Assembly (NCBI GenBank): GCA_023423975.1
Contig: JAFAEO010000027.1
Location: 62,001-126,000 of the forward strand
Direction: 5' to 3'
From: Pseudomonadota bacterium
GTDB taxonomy: Bacteria; Pseudomonadota; Gammaproteobacteria; Burkholderiales; Burkholderiaceae_B
Length of the DNA stretch: 64,000 bases
Position numbers and translations under genes: made by a program. Below, piece by piece: positions 34,033 to 42,188 of this stretch; position 1 is the stretch's first letter, and every line of letters begins with the position of its first letter. The notes below the pieces were generated by a model that searched no databases, was not told the DNA's origin, and saw nothing but the letters and a program-made list of their open reading frames with translations.

Positions 34033-34812
34033 ATGACTCCAACGCTTGTTTTCGATCTTGAAACCATCCCAGACGCCAAGGGCCTGCGCGCGTTGAATGA
34101 CTGGGATGACACACTCTCGGATGCCGAAGTGGTCGAACGGGCCAGGGCGCTTCGCATTGAACAGACTGGCAATGATTTCTTTCCCCTGCATTTGCAGAAA
34201 ATTGCCGTCATCGGTTGTGTATTTCGTGATGATAACGGCTTTCGTGTGCGCACGCTGGGTGAGCCGGACGATGACGAGGCCGTGCTCATCGCCGGCTTCT
34301 TCAAGACCATTGAGCGCTATACGCCCAGGCTGGTGAGCTGGAACGGGTCGGGCTTTGACCTGCCTGTGCTGCATTATCGCTGCCTGATCCACGGCCTGTC
34401 TGCGCCACGGTACTGGGATATGGGTGAAGATGACCGTGAATTCAAATATAACAATTACATCAGCCGCTATCACACTCGCCATATTGACCTGATGGATCTG
34501 CTTGCCAAGTTCAATGGCCGCGCCAATGCGCCGCTGGATCAGCTGGCCAAGCTCTGCGGCTTTCCCGGAAAGCTGGGCATGGACGGCAGTCAGGTCTGGG
34601 ATGCATGGCGCGACGGCAAGGCCGATGAAGTGCGTGCTTATTGCGAAACCGATGTGGTCAATACATGGCTGGTCTACTGCCGTTTCCGCCTGATGAAGGG
34701 CGAGCTGGACAAGACTGCCTATGAAGAAGAAGTTGCCCTGGTGCACAGCAGCCTGGCCGCCCTGAACAAGCCCCAATGGCAGGAATACCTGACTGCCTGG
34801 GATTATCGCTAA
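34033..34812 (+). CDS. Predicted 3'-5' exonuclease (DEDD, PolB-exo-like)
   Basis: 259 residues. The RNase H-like exonuclease motifs are Exo I FDLETIPD (Asp, Glu), Exo II SWNGSGFDLPVL (Asp) and Exo III YCETDVVNTW (Asp). This matches the PF10108 group, annotated as predicted 3'-5' exonuclease related to polysaccharide biosynthesis or DNA polymerase B exonuclease. It may trim DNA ends. ATG 34033 follows a TTG (34024) in frame; I use the ATG. It starts 32 bases after nlpD, in the place where rpoS would often be. Confidence 0.88.
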   Translation: MTPTLVFDLETIPDAKGLRALNDWDDTLSDAEVVERARALRIEQTGNDFFPLHLQKIAVIGCVFRDDNGFRVRTLGEPDDDEAVLIAGFFKTIERYTPRLVSWNGSGFDLPVLHYRCLIHGLSAPRYWDMGEDDREFKYNNYISRYHTRHIDLMDLLAKFNGRANAPLDQLAKLCGFPGKLGMDGSQVWDAWRDGKADEVRAYCETDVVNTWLVYCRFRLMKGELDKTAYEEEVALVHSSLAALNKPQWQEYLTAWDYR

Positions 34813-34943
34813 CGCACTATTGCCGTAAATAGACATGGCAGGACGGGCCGCGGGAAAGCCGGGCCCTGCGCTTTAGGTAATGCATTGAAAGATCTGCACC
34901 GCTATTGAAACACACTTGTAATTGCTTGTGACCCAGAATGGGT

Positions 34944-34975
34944 ACGTCACCGACATGCTTATGACGTCATCGACA
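34944..34975 (+). repeat. Tandem direct repeat upstream of the Spy-like gene
   Basis: ACGTCACCGACA (34944-34955) and ACGTCATCGACA (34964-34975) differ at one base and are 20 bases apart. The second copy lies in the palindrome ATGACGTCAT (34961-34970). They end 9 bases before the ribosome binding site AAGGAG, so they may be regulator sites or part of the mRNA leader. Confidence 0.5.
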
Positions 34976-34995
34976 GACTAAACAAGGAGTATAAA

Positions 34996-35721
34996 ATGGC
35001 TGTTCAATTTTCAGGTTCTTTCCTCGTCAAATCCCTTCTGGCCAGTGCGTTGTCCGCAGCGGTTGCCACCACTGCATTTGCGCAGACGGTAAAGGCCGAT
35101 ACCGAATCCAATCCTATCAGCCCTTCCGTACAAAGTGAAAGCGCCAACATGGAATACCATCGCATTGGCGAGGCCAAGCCGCAGCAGGGCGTCAGAAAGC
35201 ACCATAAAGGTGACGGCCACAAACACGGCTATCATCGCAAGGGCAATATGCGTCACGGGGCAATTGTGATCCCTGGCCTGGGTGCAGGCAGTCAAAAACT
35301 GGTTGATGACCTGAAACTGACCGACGAACAAAAAGCCACGCTCAAAACGATCAAGGACGAACATAAAGCTGCCCGCGAACCTAATCGCGAGGCATTCCGC
35401 AAATACCAGGAAGAACGGCGCAAGCAACTGGATTCCGGCAATGTTGATCCAAAAGCGCTGCTGGAAGCACAGAAAGACATGCATGAAGGCTTTGAGAAAA
35501 AAATGGCAGATGATCAGGCCAAATGGCTTGGCCTGTGGGACACATTTAGCGCCGAGCAGAAAGCAACTGTTGTTAAATACTTCAAGGAACGTTCTGCCAA
35601 ATGGGAAGAGCATCGCAAGAAATTTCAACAGGAACGCGCAAAGATGACCGAAGAGCCAAAAACTGAGGCGAAAGCCGCCGCCAGTGATAGCAAACCGGCA
35701 CCAGCAGCACCAAAACAGTAA
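34996..35721 (+). CDS. Spy/CpxP-like periplasmic stress protein
   Basis: 241 residues. A signal peptide (about 1-30, ending AFA-Q) sends it to the periplasm. After a His/Lys-rich segment (about 66-88, with KHHKGDGHKHGYHRKG) comes a helical domain with LTxxQ-type motifs: LKLTDEQKATLKTIKDEHKAA and FSAEQKATVVKYFKER, the mark of the Spy/CpxP chaperone family. The C-terminus is Lys/Ala/Pro-rich. Spy is an ATP-independent chaperone induced by envelope stress and CpxP an inhibitor of a sensor kinase; which role applies is unknown. The His-rich part suggests metal binding. AAGGAG precedes the ATG. Confidence 0.82.
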   Translation: MAVQFSGSFLVKSLLASALSAAVATTAFAQTVKADTESNPISPSVQSESANMEYHRIGEAKPQQGVRKHHKGDGHKHGYHRKGNMRHGAIVIPGLGAGSQKLVDDLKLTDEQKATLKTIKDEHKAAREPNREAFRKYQEERRKQLDSGNVDPKALLEAQKDMHEGFEKKMADDQAKWLGLWDTFSAEQKATVVKYFKERSAKWEEHRKKFQQERAKMTEEPKTEAKAAASDSKPAPAAPKQ

Positions 35722-35781
35722 ACGTTGCGCCTGTCGGGCCTGCCTTTCCGGGAAGTGAGGTAGAGCAGGGCAGCAAGACGT

Positions 35782-35812
35782 AGCCCGTCAGCACACGCTG
35801 GCGGGCTTTTTT
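35782..35812 (+). terminator. Rho-independent terminator of the Spy-like gene
   Basis: AGCCCGTCAGC (35782-35792) pairs with GCTGGCGGGCT (35797-35807, one G-T pair) around a 4-base loop and runs into six T. Confidence 0.88.
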
Positions 35813-36025
35813 GCGATTAGCGGACGCAGCGGTGAGCAAACCGGGCGCGACAGGCGGCGTTGTCTGCAGGGCCGAGCACATTCTGCCTTTAGTATGTCGC
35901 CCGCAGGCCATCTAAAGCAGAGCAGGCAGTGGTTTTACTAAGAATTGTTTTGCAATGTAGCCTTTTCCCGCCAACTTAGTTGGCAGGCTCATTAAAATAA
36001 CGCCTTCAGAATATAAAGGTCAGCC

Positions 36026-37375
36026 ATGCAGGAAACATTTACCATCGAATCCCTTGATCTTGAAGCGCGCGGCATCGCCCGGCGCGAGGGCAAGGCCATT
36101 TTCGTTGAAGGCGCGTTGCCTGCAGAAAAGGTAAAGGCTGATATCGTTCGACGTAAACCTTCATACGAAATCGCCCGCATGACATCGGTCGTCAAGGAAT
36201 CGAGTCAGCGAGTTATCCCGCGCTGCCCGAGTTTCGGCACCTGTGGCGGTTGCATCATGCAGCATCTGGATATCACCGCACAGGTAGCAATCAAGCAACG
36301 GGCGCTGGAAGACGGTTTCAGGCATATTGCCAAAATGACGATACCCAGGGTATTGCCGCCATTACAGGGGCCTGCCTGGGGCTACCGTTATCGCGCACGA
36401 CTTTCTGTACGCAAGGTGGTCAAGAAGGGCAAAGTGCTGGTTGGGTTTCACGAACGCAAGAGCCGGTATGTGACCGACATGACTGAATGCCATGTATTGC
36501 CGCCCTATGTTTCGGACATGCTGGTTCCCTTGCGTGAGCTCATTGGCAGCCTGAGTATTGACGACAAAATCCCGCAGATCGAAGTAGCCGTTGGTGAAGC
36601 CACGACTGCGCTGTTGCTGCGCCACCTGGAGCCGCTAACCGCTGCCGATATCGAACAGCTGGATGCCTTCTCGACACGTCATAACGTAGTGTGGTGGCTG
36701 CAATCGAAAGGACCCGATACCGTGAAGCCGTTGCATGAGGAACAGGCCGATTCGCTGTACTACCTATTGCCGCAGTTCGGGCTGAAAATGCCGTATAAAC
36801 CAACGGATTTCACCCAGGTCAATTATTTCATCAACCGCTCCCTGATTGCCAAGGCACTTAATCTGCTGGATGTTCAGGCCGATGAGCGGGTAGCAGACCT
36901 GTTCTGTGGTCTGGGCAACTTCACCTTGCCTCTGGCCACTGTGGCTCGTGAGGTAGTAGGGATCGAAGGCAGCAGCATACTTACGGATCGCGCCTTGCAG
37001 GCGGCCAGCCAGCACGACTTGCAGGAGAAAACCAGTTTTGCTACGCTGAACCTGTTTGAGGTAGACGTGGCCTGGTTGCGCAACCTGGGGCACTTTGACC
37101 GTATGCTGATTGATCCGCCCAGAGAGGGTGCGCAGGCGGTAGCGCTTGCATTGGCACAACTTGAACCGCAAGAGCGTCCGACGAGAATCGTTTACGTGTC
37201 CTGTAATCCGGCGACCCTGGCGCGGGATGCAGGTATTCTGGTGCACGAGGGTGGTTATAAATTAAGTGCTGCGGGCGTCGTAAATATGTTTCCGCATACC
37301 GGGCATGTCGAATCCATTGCGGTATTCGAAAGTGGCGCAAACGACGTTACAGTGGCAAGCGCTGCGACTGCGTGA
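36026..37375 (+). CDS. rlmD: 23S rRNA (uracil-1939-C5)-methyltransferase
   Basis: 449 residues. RlmD (RumA) methylates U1939 of 23S rRNA with AdoMet. An N-terminal TRAM domain (about 3-60) precedes the iron-sulfur cluster Cys set in RCPSFGTCGGC (three Cys) with the fourth Cys in MTECHV. The AdoMet motif is ADLFCGLGNFTLPLA, and the catalytic Cys lies in VYVSCNPATLARD, with DPPREGA before it. All key residues are in place. A candidate structured RNA and a terminator follow. Confidence 0.96.
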   Translation: MQETFTIESLDLEARGIARREGKAIFVEGALPAEKVKADIVRRKPSYEIARMTSVVKESSQRVIPRCPSFGTCGGCIMQHLDITAQVAIKQRALEDGFRHIAKMTIPRVLPPLQGPAWGYRYRARLSVRKVVKKGKVLVGFHERKSRYVTDMTECHVLPPYVSDMLVPLRELIGSLSIDDKIPQIEVAVGEATTALLLRHLEPLTAADIEQLDAFSTRHNVVWWLQSKGPDTVKPLHEEQADSLYYLLPQFGLKMPYKPTDFTQVNYFINRSLIAKALNLLDVQADERVADLFCGLGNFTLPLATVAREVVGIEGSSILTDRALQAASQHDLQEKTSFATLNLFEVDVAWLRNLGHFDRMLIDPPREGAQAVALALAQLEPQERPTRIVYVSCNPATLARDAGILVHEGGYKLSAAGVVNMFPHTGHVESIAVFESGANDVTVASAATA

Positions 37376-37408
37376 TGAGCTGCCGCCTCTGGCGCGTATA
37401 CTCGCCGG

Positions 37409-37670
37409 TGGTTAAGGCTGTTGGCCAACCTGACCCAATACGACCGAGCAGAAAGGGTCAGACAATTAGGGGCAGGCCAACAAAGTTGAAGCCAACAAAA
37501 TCAAGGATGAGAGCGTTGGGACGCTAAGGTCGCAAGGTGCGCGAAGTGCAGATTAATGGATACGCGTTCACTGCAAAGCGCTGGCCGTGACCGATTTCAC
37601 ATATCGGCCGGTAGCACGTAATAATGAAAAAGACGGCGCCCGCCAAAAACCGGTACGCCGTCTTTTTTTT
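37409..37670 (+). ncRNA. Candidate structured RNA between rlmD and argH
   Basis: The gap after rlmD has no open frame but folds extensively on the plus strand. A -10-like TATACT (37397-37402) precedes it, with only a weak -35. GTTGGCC (37420-37426) pairs with GGCCAAC (37475-37481), enclosing CTGACCC (37430-37436) paired with GGGTCAG (37455-37461); AGCGT-uggg-ACGCT (37512-37525) and CCGAT/ATCGG (37581-37597) follow, and a strong terminator ends it. It does not match a known RNA family that I can recall. It could instead be only the trailer of rlmD mRNA. Confidence 0.4.
37626..37670. terminator. Bidirectional intrinsic terminator
   Basis: AAAAAGACGGCG (37627-37638) is perfectly inverted at 37656-37667, with T-tracts on both strands. 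It can end transcripts from rlmD or the RNA candidate (plus) and from argH (minus), whose stop is 19 bases away. Confidence 0.92.
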
Positions 37671-37688
37671 ATCAGGGTCTAATGCAGA

Positions 37689-39101
37689 TCAGGCCAATTC
37701 GGCCAGCACGCGTTCGGCTTCGGCCTTGACACGGGCCGGCGCAGTGCCGCCGATATGTGCGCGTGATGAGACTGATCCTTCCAGGGTAAGCACGCTAAAT
37801 ACATCGCTGTCAATCGATGCATTGAACTTGCGCATCTCTTCCAGCGTCAGATCGGCCAGATCGCACTGTTGCTCTTCGCAATGGCGTACAGCCAGGGCTA
37901 CGGTTTCGTGCGCGTCACGAAAGGGCAGTCCTTTCTTGACCAGATAGTCGGCCAGGTCGGTGGCGGTGGAAAAACCCATCAGGGCAGCGTCGCGCATGGC
38001 CTGTTTGCGCACCCGGATGCCGCCGATCATGTCGGCAAATATCGTCAAGGTGTCGCGCAAGGTATCGGCCGAATCAAACAGGCCTTCTTTATCTTCCTGG
38101 TTGTCCTTGTTGTAGGCCAGAGGCTGGCCTTTCATCAGCGTTAGCAGGCCAATCAGATTGCCGTTGACCCGGCCGGTCTTGCCGCGCGCCAGTTCCGGCA
38201 CATCAGGGTTTTTCTTTTGCGGCATGATCGAGCTGCCGGTGCAGAAACGGTCTGCCAGATCAATAAAGCCAATGCGCGGACTCATCCATAGGATCAGCTC
38301 TTCAGACAGCCTGGAAATATGGGTCATAACCAGAGAAACAGCGGCGCAAAATTCGATGGCAAAATCGCGATCGGATACGGCATCCAGCGAGTTGCGGCAG
38401 ACGCTGTCAAAGCCCAGCAGCGTGGCAACCTGCTCGCGATCGATAGGGTAGGAGGTACCGGCCAGCGCAGCTGCACCCAAAGGCAGGCGGTTGCAGCGCT
38501 TGCGGCAATCAGCCAGGCGCTCGGCATCCCGGGCAAACATTTCGGCATAGGCCAGCAGATGGTGGCCGAAAGTAACCGGCTGGGCTACCTGCAGATGCGT
38601 AAAGCCGGGCATGATCGTGTCGTGATGTTCCAGGGCCACTTGCGCCAGGGCACGACGCAGCGCGGTGATCAGTTCCAGTGACACGTCAATTTCCGAACGC
38701 AGCCACAGGCGGATGTCCGTTGCCACCTGGTCATTGCGTGAGCGACCGGTATGCAGGCGCTTGCCGGCGTCGCCGATGAGCTCAACCAGGCGCTTTTCGA
38801 TATTAAGGTGCACGTCTTCGAGGTCCAGCAGCCAGGTAAACGTACCTGCGTCAATTTCCTGAAGAATCTGCTGCATACCCTTGTCGATGGCGGCCAGATC
38901 GTCGGCCGAGATGACGCCTGTTGCGGCCAGCATGGTCGCGTGGGCCAGCGACCCCTGAATGTCAAAACGGGCCAATCGCTTGTCAAAATCGACCGAGGCA
39001 GTGTAGCGCTTGACCAGTTCGGATACGGGTTCAGAGAAACGGGCCGACCAGGCCTGGGCTTTTTTGTCGAATTGATTGGTTGGGTTGGGGCTGTCTGTCA
39101 T
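37689..39101 (-). CDS. argH: Argininosuccinate lyase
   Basis: 470 residues. It splits argininosuccinate into arginine and fumarate, the last step of arginine synthesis. The fumarase/aspartase superfamily signature GSSIMPQKKNPDVPEL holds the catalytic Ser in the mobile loop; TGRSRNDQVATD and the catalytic His in GFTHLQVAQPVTFGHH are also present. ATG 39101 (MTDSPNPTNQ) is taken as the start; a TTG upstream at 39122 is in frame but unlikely. Divergent from nadE. Confidence 0.97.
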   Translation of the reverse strand: MTDSPNPTNQFDKKAQAWSARFSEPVSELVKRYTASVDFDKRLARFDIQGSLAHATMLAATGVISADDLAAIDKGMQQILQEIDAGTFTWLLDLEDVHLNIEKRLVELIGDAGKRLHTGRSRNDQVATDIRLWLRSEIDVSLELITALRRALAQVALEHHDTIMPGFTHLQVAQPVTFGHHLLAYAEMFARDAERLADCRKRCNRLPLGAAALAGTSYPIDREQVATLLGFDSVCRNSLDAVSDRDFAIEFCAAVSLVMTHISRLSEELILWMSPRIGFIDLADRFCTGSSIMPQKKNPDVPELARGKTGRVNGNLIGLLTLMKGQPLAYNKDNQEDKEGLFDSADTLRDTLTIFADMIGGIRVRKQAMRDAALMGFSTATDLADYLVKKGLPFRDAHETVALAVRHCEEQQCDLADLTLEEMRKFNASIDSDVFSVLTLEGSVSSRAHIGGTAPARVKAEAERVLAELA

Positions 39102-39216
39102 AGTATGTGCTGATCTGTCCAATGTCGGTATTTTGCATTAATCAGCGGTATTTTAGACGCTCATTTCAGATGCTTGTGTGATAATCGGTGGTTTGCAAAA
39201 GAAACAGAGCGGGATA

Positions 39217-40875
39217 ATGGAACCATCGGTCAGTGTCGCATTTGCACAAATCAATCAAAAGGTCGGAGATCTGGCCGGCAATGCCGCACGCATTGTCCAG
39301 GCCGCTGCATTGGCTCACGAGCAGGGGCATGACGTCCTGCTGTTGCCCGAACTGGCGCTTACCGGCTATGCGCCTGAAGACTTGCTTCTGCGCTGTCAGT
39401 TTCTTGCGGACCAGCAGGCAGCGGTGCTGTCCCTGCAGGAAGCATTGTCGCGGTTTCAGGACTTGCATGTGGTGCTGGGACACGTTGTCAGTACAGACAA
39501 GGGGACCTTCAATGCAGCCAGTGTATTGCTCAATGGCGATAATCTGGGCACGTACCTGAAGCAGGAGTTGCCCAATTATTCCGTATTTGATGAAAAACGC
39601 TATTTTACGACAGGGCGCAAGCCGCTGGTATTTACCGTCAGGGATCATACCTTCGGCGTGACTATTTGCGAAGACGTGTGGTTTGCCAGCGCCGCCACGA
39701 CGGCGCGGCAGGCTGGGGCAGATACGCTGCTGATCCTGAACGCCTCGCCCTATATGGTGCGCAAGCACGAAACCCGGCTTGCCGTGGTGCGCAGGAACGT
39801 TTGTGATGCCGGCATGGGCGCCATTTACTGCAATCTGGTGGGCGGGCAGGACGAACTGGTTTTCGATGGGCACTCTTTCGTGATTGACCGACAAGGCGAC
39901 ATCGTAACCGAGCTCAATAGTTTCTGTGAGGCCATGGGGCGCATTCAAGTCTCATCAGGACAGCTTCAGGCTCTGCCGTCCTTACCTTTCGGCGCGGATC
40001 AGTCGGTGCCCCTGCTAATCCAGGAAAATGAGGCGGCCGAAGCCGAAATCTGGCGTGCATTGGTCATGGGTACGCGCGACTACCTGGGCAAGAATTTCTT
40101 TGGAAAAGCCGTGATTGGCCTGTCCGGCGGCATTGATTCAGCCGTGGTCCTGGCCATTGCGGTTGATGCTATTGGGGCAGAGAATCTGCATGCGGTCATG
40201 ATGCCGTCGCGCTTTACTGCCGATATTTCGGTCAATGACGCACAGGACATGGCGCAACGTTTGGCCGTGCGCTACGACGAAATCGCCATTTCACCCATGT
40301 TCAACAGTTACCTGGAGGCGCTGGCACCCATTTTCGGCGATTTGCCCCAGGATACGACCGAAGAGAATTTGCAGGCGCGGATTCGCGGTGCCTTGCTGAT
40401 GGCCTTGTCCAACAAGTTCAATGCCATCGTGCTAACTACCGGCAACAAGTCAGAACTGGCCACGGGCTATTGCACACTATACGGCGACATGGTCGGCGGC
40501 TATGCACCCTTGAAAGATATTCCCAAAACGCTGGTGTACCGCCTGGCGAGCTGGCGCAATACGCAGTCTGCGATCATTCCGGAGCGTATCATCACGCGGC
40601 CGCCTTCTGCCGAGTTGCGTGAAGACCAGACTGACCAGGATAGCCTTCCCGAATATGAGGTGCTGGACACCATCCTGGAGCATCTGATGGAACACAACGA
40701 TTCGGTGGAAGCCATCGTCAATACCGGTCTGGCGCGTGAAGATGTTGAAAAAGTGGCTCGATTGCTGCGAATCAATGAATACAAGCGACGCCAGGGGTCT
40801 CCGGGGCCGAAAATCACTACCCGGGCTTTTGGTCGCGACTGGCGCTTCCCGATCACGAACGGTTATCGATTCTAG
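39217..40875 (+). CDS. nadE: Glutamine-dependent NAD+ synthetase
   Basis: 552 residues. It amidates deamido-NAD to NAD using glutamine. The N-terminal nitrilase-type glutaminase has its Glu45-Lys115-Cys151 triad in LLLPELALTGY, LGTYLKQELPNY and GVTICEDVW. The C-terminal synthetase has the PP-loop IGLSGGIDSAVVL, near residue 310, and TTGNKSELATGYCTLYGDM. ATG 39217 begins directly before the conserved first strand; GTG at 39178 is also in frame. The PII gene glnB follows after 76 bases, a pairing seen in related betaproteobacteria. Confidence 0.96.
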   Translation: MEPSVSVAFAQINQKVGDLAGNAARIVQAAALAHEQGHDVLLLPELALTGYAPEDLLLRCQFLADQQAAVLSLQEALSRFQDLHVVLGHVVSTDKGTFNAASVLLNGDNLGTYLKQELPNYSVFDEKRYFTTGRKPLVFTVRDHTFGVTICEDVWFASAATTARQAGADTLLILNASPYMVRKHETRLAVVRRNVCDAGMGAIYCNLVGGQDELVFDGHSFVIDRQGDIVTELNSFCEAMGRIQVSSGQLQALPSLPFGADQSVPLLIQENEAAEAEIWRALVMGTRDYLGKNFFGKAVIGLSGGIDSAVVLAIAVDAIGAENLHAVMMPSRFTADISVNDAQDMAQRLAVRYDEIAISPMFNSYLEALAPIFGDLPQDTTEENLQARIRGALLMALSNKFNAIVLTTGNKSELATGYCTLYGDMVGGYAPLKDIPKTLVYRLASWRNTQSAIIPERIITRPPSAELREDQTDQDSLPEYEVLDTILEHLMEHNDSVEAIVNTGLAREDVEKVARLLRINEYKRRQGSPGPKITTRAFGRDWRFPITNGYRF

Positions 40876-40951
40876 GCTGCATTATTAAAAAATATGCTAT
40901 TCTTTTCCAGTAAAAAAGCAGGGTCAGGCCCTGCAAAGTAAAGGAAACCAC

Positions 40952-41290
40952 GTGAAATTAATAACAGCCATCATTAAACCCTTCAAGTTGGACGAAGTTC
41001 GTGAATCTTTGGCAGATATCGGCGTCAGCGGTCTGACCGTTGCGGAAGTAAAAGGGTTTGGCCGTCAGAAAGGGCACACAGAGTTGTATCGTGGTGCCGA
41101 ATATGTGGTGGACTTTCTTCCCAAGGTCAGGGTTGAAGTGGTCATTTCAGACAGCCTGGTTGACTCGGCCATCGAAGCCATTATCAAGGCCGCGCGCACC
41201 GGCAAAATCGGCGATGGTAAAATTTTCGTGACGCCGGTCGAGCGCGCCATTCGTATCCGTACCGGCGAGCAGGACGACAACGCGCTGTAA
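40952..41290 (+). CDS. glnB: Nitrogen regulatory protein PII
   Basis: 112 residues, the exact PII length. A trimeric sensor of 2-oxoglutarate, ATP/ADP and, by uridylylation, glutamine. The T-loop GFGRQKGHTELYRGAEYVVDF carries the uridylylation site Tyr51, and the C-terminal signature is GKIGDGKIFVTPVERAIRIRTGE. The start is GTG 40952, supported by AAAGGAAA just upstream. A small hairpin (GCAGGG 40918-40923 with CCCTGC 40929-40934) lies in the leader directly before that site. With no amtB next to it, glnB is a better name than glnK. Confidence 0.95.
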   Translation: MKLITAIIKPFKLDEVRESLADIGVSGLTVAEVKGFGRQKGHTELYRGAEYVVDFLPKVRVEVVISDSLVDSAIEAIIKAARTGKIGDGKIFVTPVERAIRIRTGEQDDNAL

Positions 41291-41462
41291 TCCAGCGACA
41301 AGCCTATTGCTTCGGCACGATAGCGACAAACGCTGCGTTTTTGCACATAGTATTTGGCACGGCAACCATCACCGCAGGTGGTTTACAGGTGTTGGTGGAT
41401 CCCGCTACACCCCATGCATTCCACCGTTCTTTGCCAAATCCAAGGTTATCCTCTGCGAAAGA

Positions 41463-41482
41463 GGCCGGGATGTGACCCGGCC
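41463..41482 (-). terminator. GC-rich hairpin after ubiC
   Basis: GGCCGGG (41463-41469) is perfectly inverted at 41476-41482 with a 6-base loop, 10 bases past the ubiC stop on the minus strand; TCTTTC follows. It is also between convergent genes and might serve glnB. The other 170 bases of this gap show nothing I can name. Confidence 0.5.
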
Positions 41483-41492
41483 GCTGGCCAGG

Positions 41493-42062
41493 TCAGGCCC
41501 TTGGATGCTTGAGCAATTGCGACCAGAAGGCCGGTAAAAAGCATTCGGTCACCTGCAGCGGCTGGCCATTTTTCCAGAACACGGAGCGGCGGGTGGGCAA
41601 CCTGGACGGTGATGGGGAGGGCAATTGGCCGGCGCGCACCACGGCTTTAAATATTGGCATTGGCGATTTTGCTATGCAGGACTCGAACACTGATCGTACA
41701 ATAGCCGGATCATGATACAGAATATCGGCCAGTGGCCGTGTGCGTAGCCGACGCACTGCCTGCCATACCGATTGGGCGGCATCCAGCGGCGTGATGCTGC
41801 GCGCGATTACCGCAGGCGTGCCGTCAATAGACATGCAGATCTCTCGTACCCACACAACCGTATTGGCTGCTTTTCTGATGGTACGCGCCTCATCCGTGCT
41901 AACCACTTCAGCAAATTCGCCGACCACCTGGATGCGCACTTCGCCTTGTCTGCGCAAACCCTGAGTGAGCGGCCCGGGGCGGGACAGCCAATATTTCTGG
42001 ACAGGATCAAGTTTAGGCGGCGGCCGGCTCAGCCAGCCAGGTGAATAAGGTTCATGCTTCAT
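41493..42062 (-). CDS. ubiC: Chorismate pyruvate-lyase
   Basis: 189 residues. It converts chorismate to 4-hydroxybenzoate, the first step of ubiquinone synthesis. The order WLSRPGPLTQGLRR, VWVREICMSIDGTPAVIARS (active-site Arg), PLADILYHDP and the C-terminal TECFLPAFW (active-site Glu) follows the UbiC fold. ATG 42062 is used; in-frame codons upstream to 42146 would add an unconserved basic stretch in the divergent promoter region. ubiA is not adjacent. Confidence 0.9.
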   Translation of the reverse strand: MKHEPYSPGWLSRPPPKLDPVQKYWLSRPGPLTQGLRRQGEVRIQVVGEFAEVVSTDEARTIRKAANTVVWVREICMSIDGTPAVIARSITPLDAAQSVWQAVRRLRTRPLADILYHDPAIVRSVFESCIAKSPMPIFKAVVRAGQLPSPSPSRLPTRRSVFWKNGQPLQVTECFLPAFWSQLLKHPRA

Positions 42063-42094
42063 GGGTCGCGGGATGTGAGAGCCTGCAGATAAAT

Positions 42095-42179
42095 CGTGGT
42101 CTTGTAAAACCACGCTCAAACAGAAACGTCCGGTGCGTCCGGACAAAGAAACACACTATAGCAAATTTGCGTAAGCAAA
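42095..42179 (+). other. Hairpin-rich leader of the pseudouridine synthase gene
   Basis: Three short hairpins follow one another: CGTGGT/ACCACG (42095-42114), GTCCGG/CCGGAC (42128-42144) and TTTGC-gtaa-GCAAA (42166-42179). The last overlaps the palindrome GCAAATTTGC (42161-42170), so the two folds exclude each other. They lie just before the ATG at 42189. Confidence 0.4.
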
Positions 42180-42188
42180 CGGAATCAA

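Noticed and set aside
37511..37540. Resemblance of TTGGGACGCTAAGG to the GGGACGCAAAGCC stretch of c-di-GMP-I riboswitches
   Set aside because: Only a short stretch matches; the paired tetraloop/receptor and the other conserved arm are absent, and the downstream gene on that strand is not nearby.
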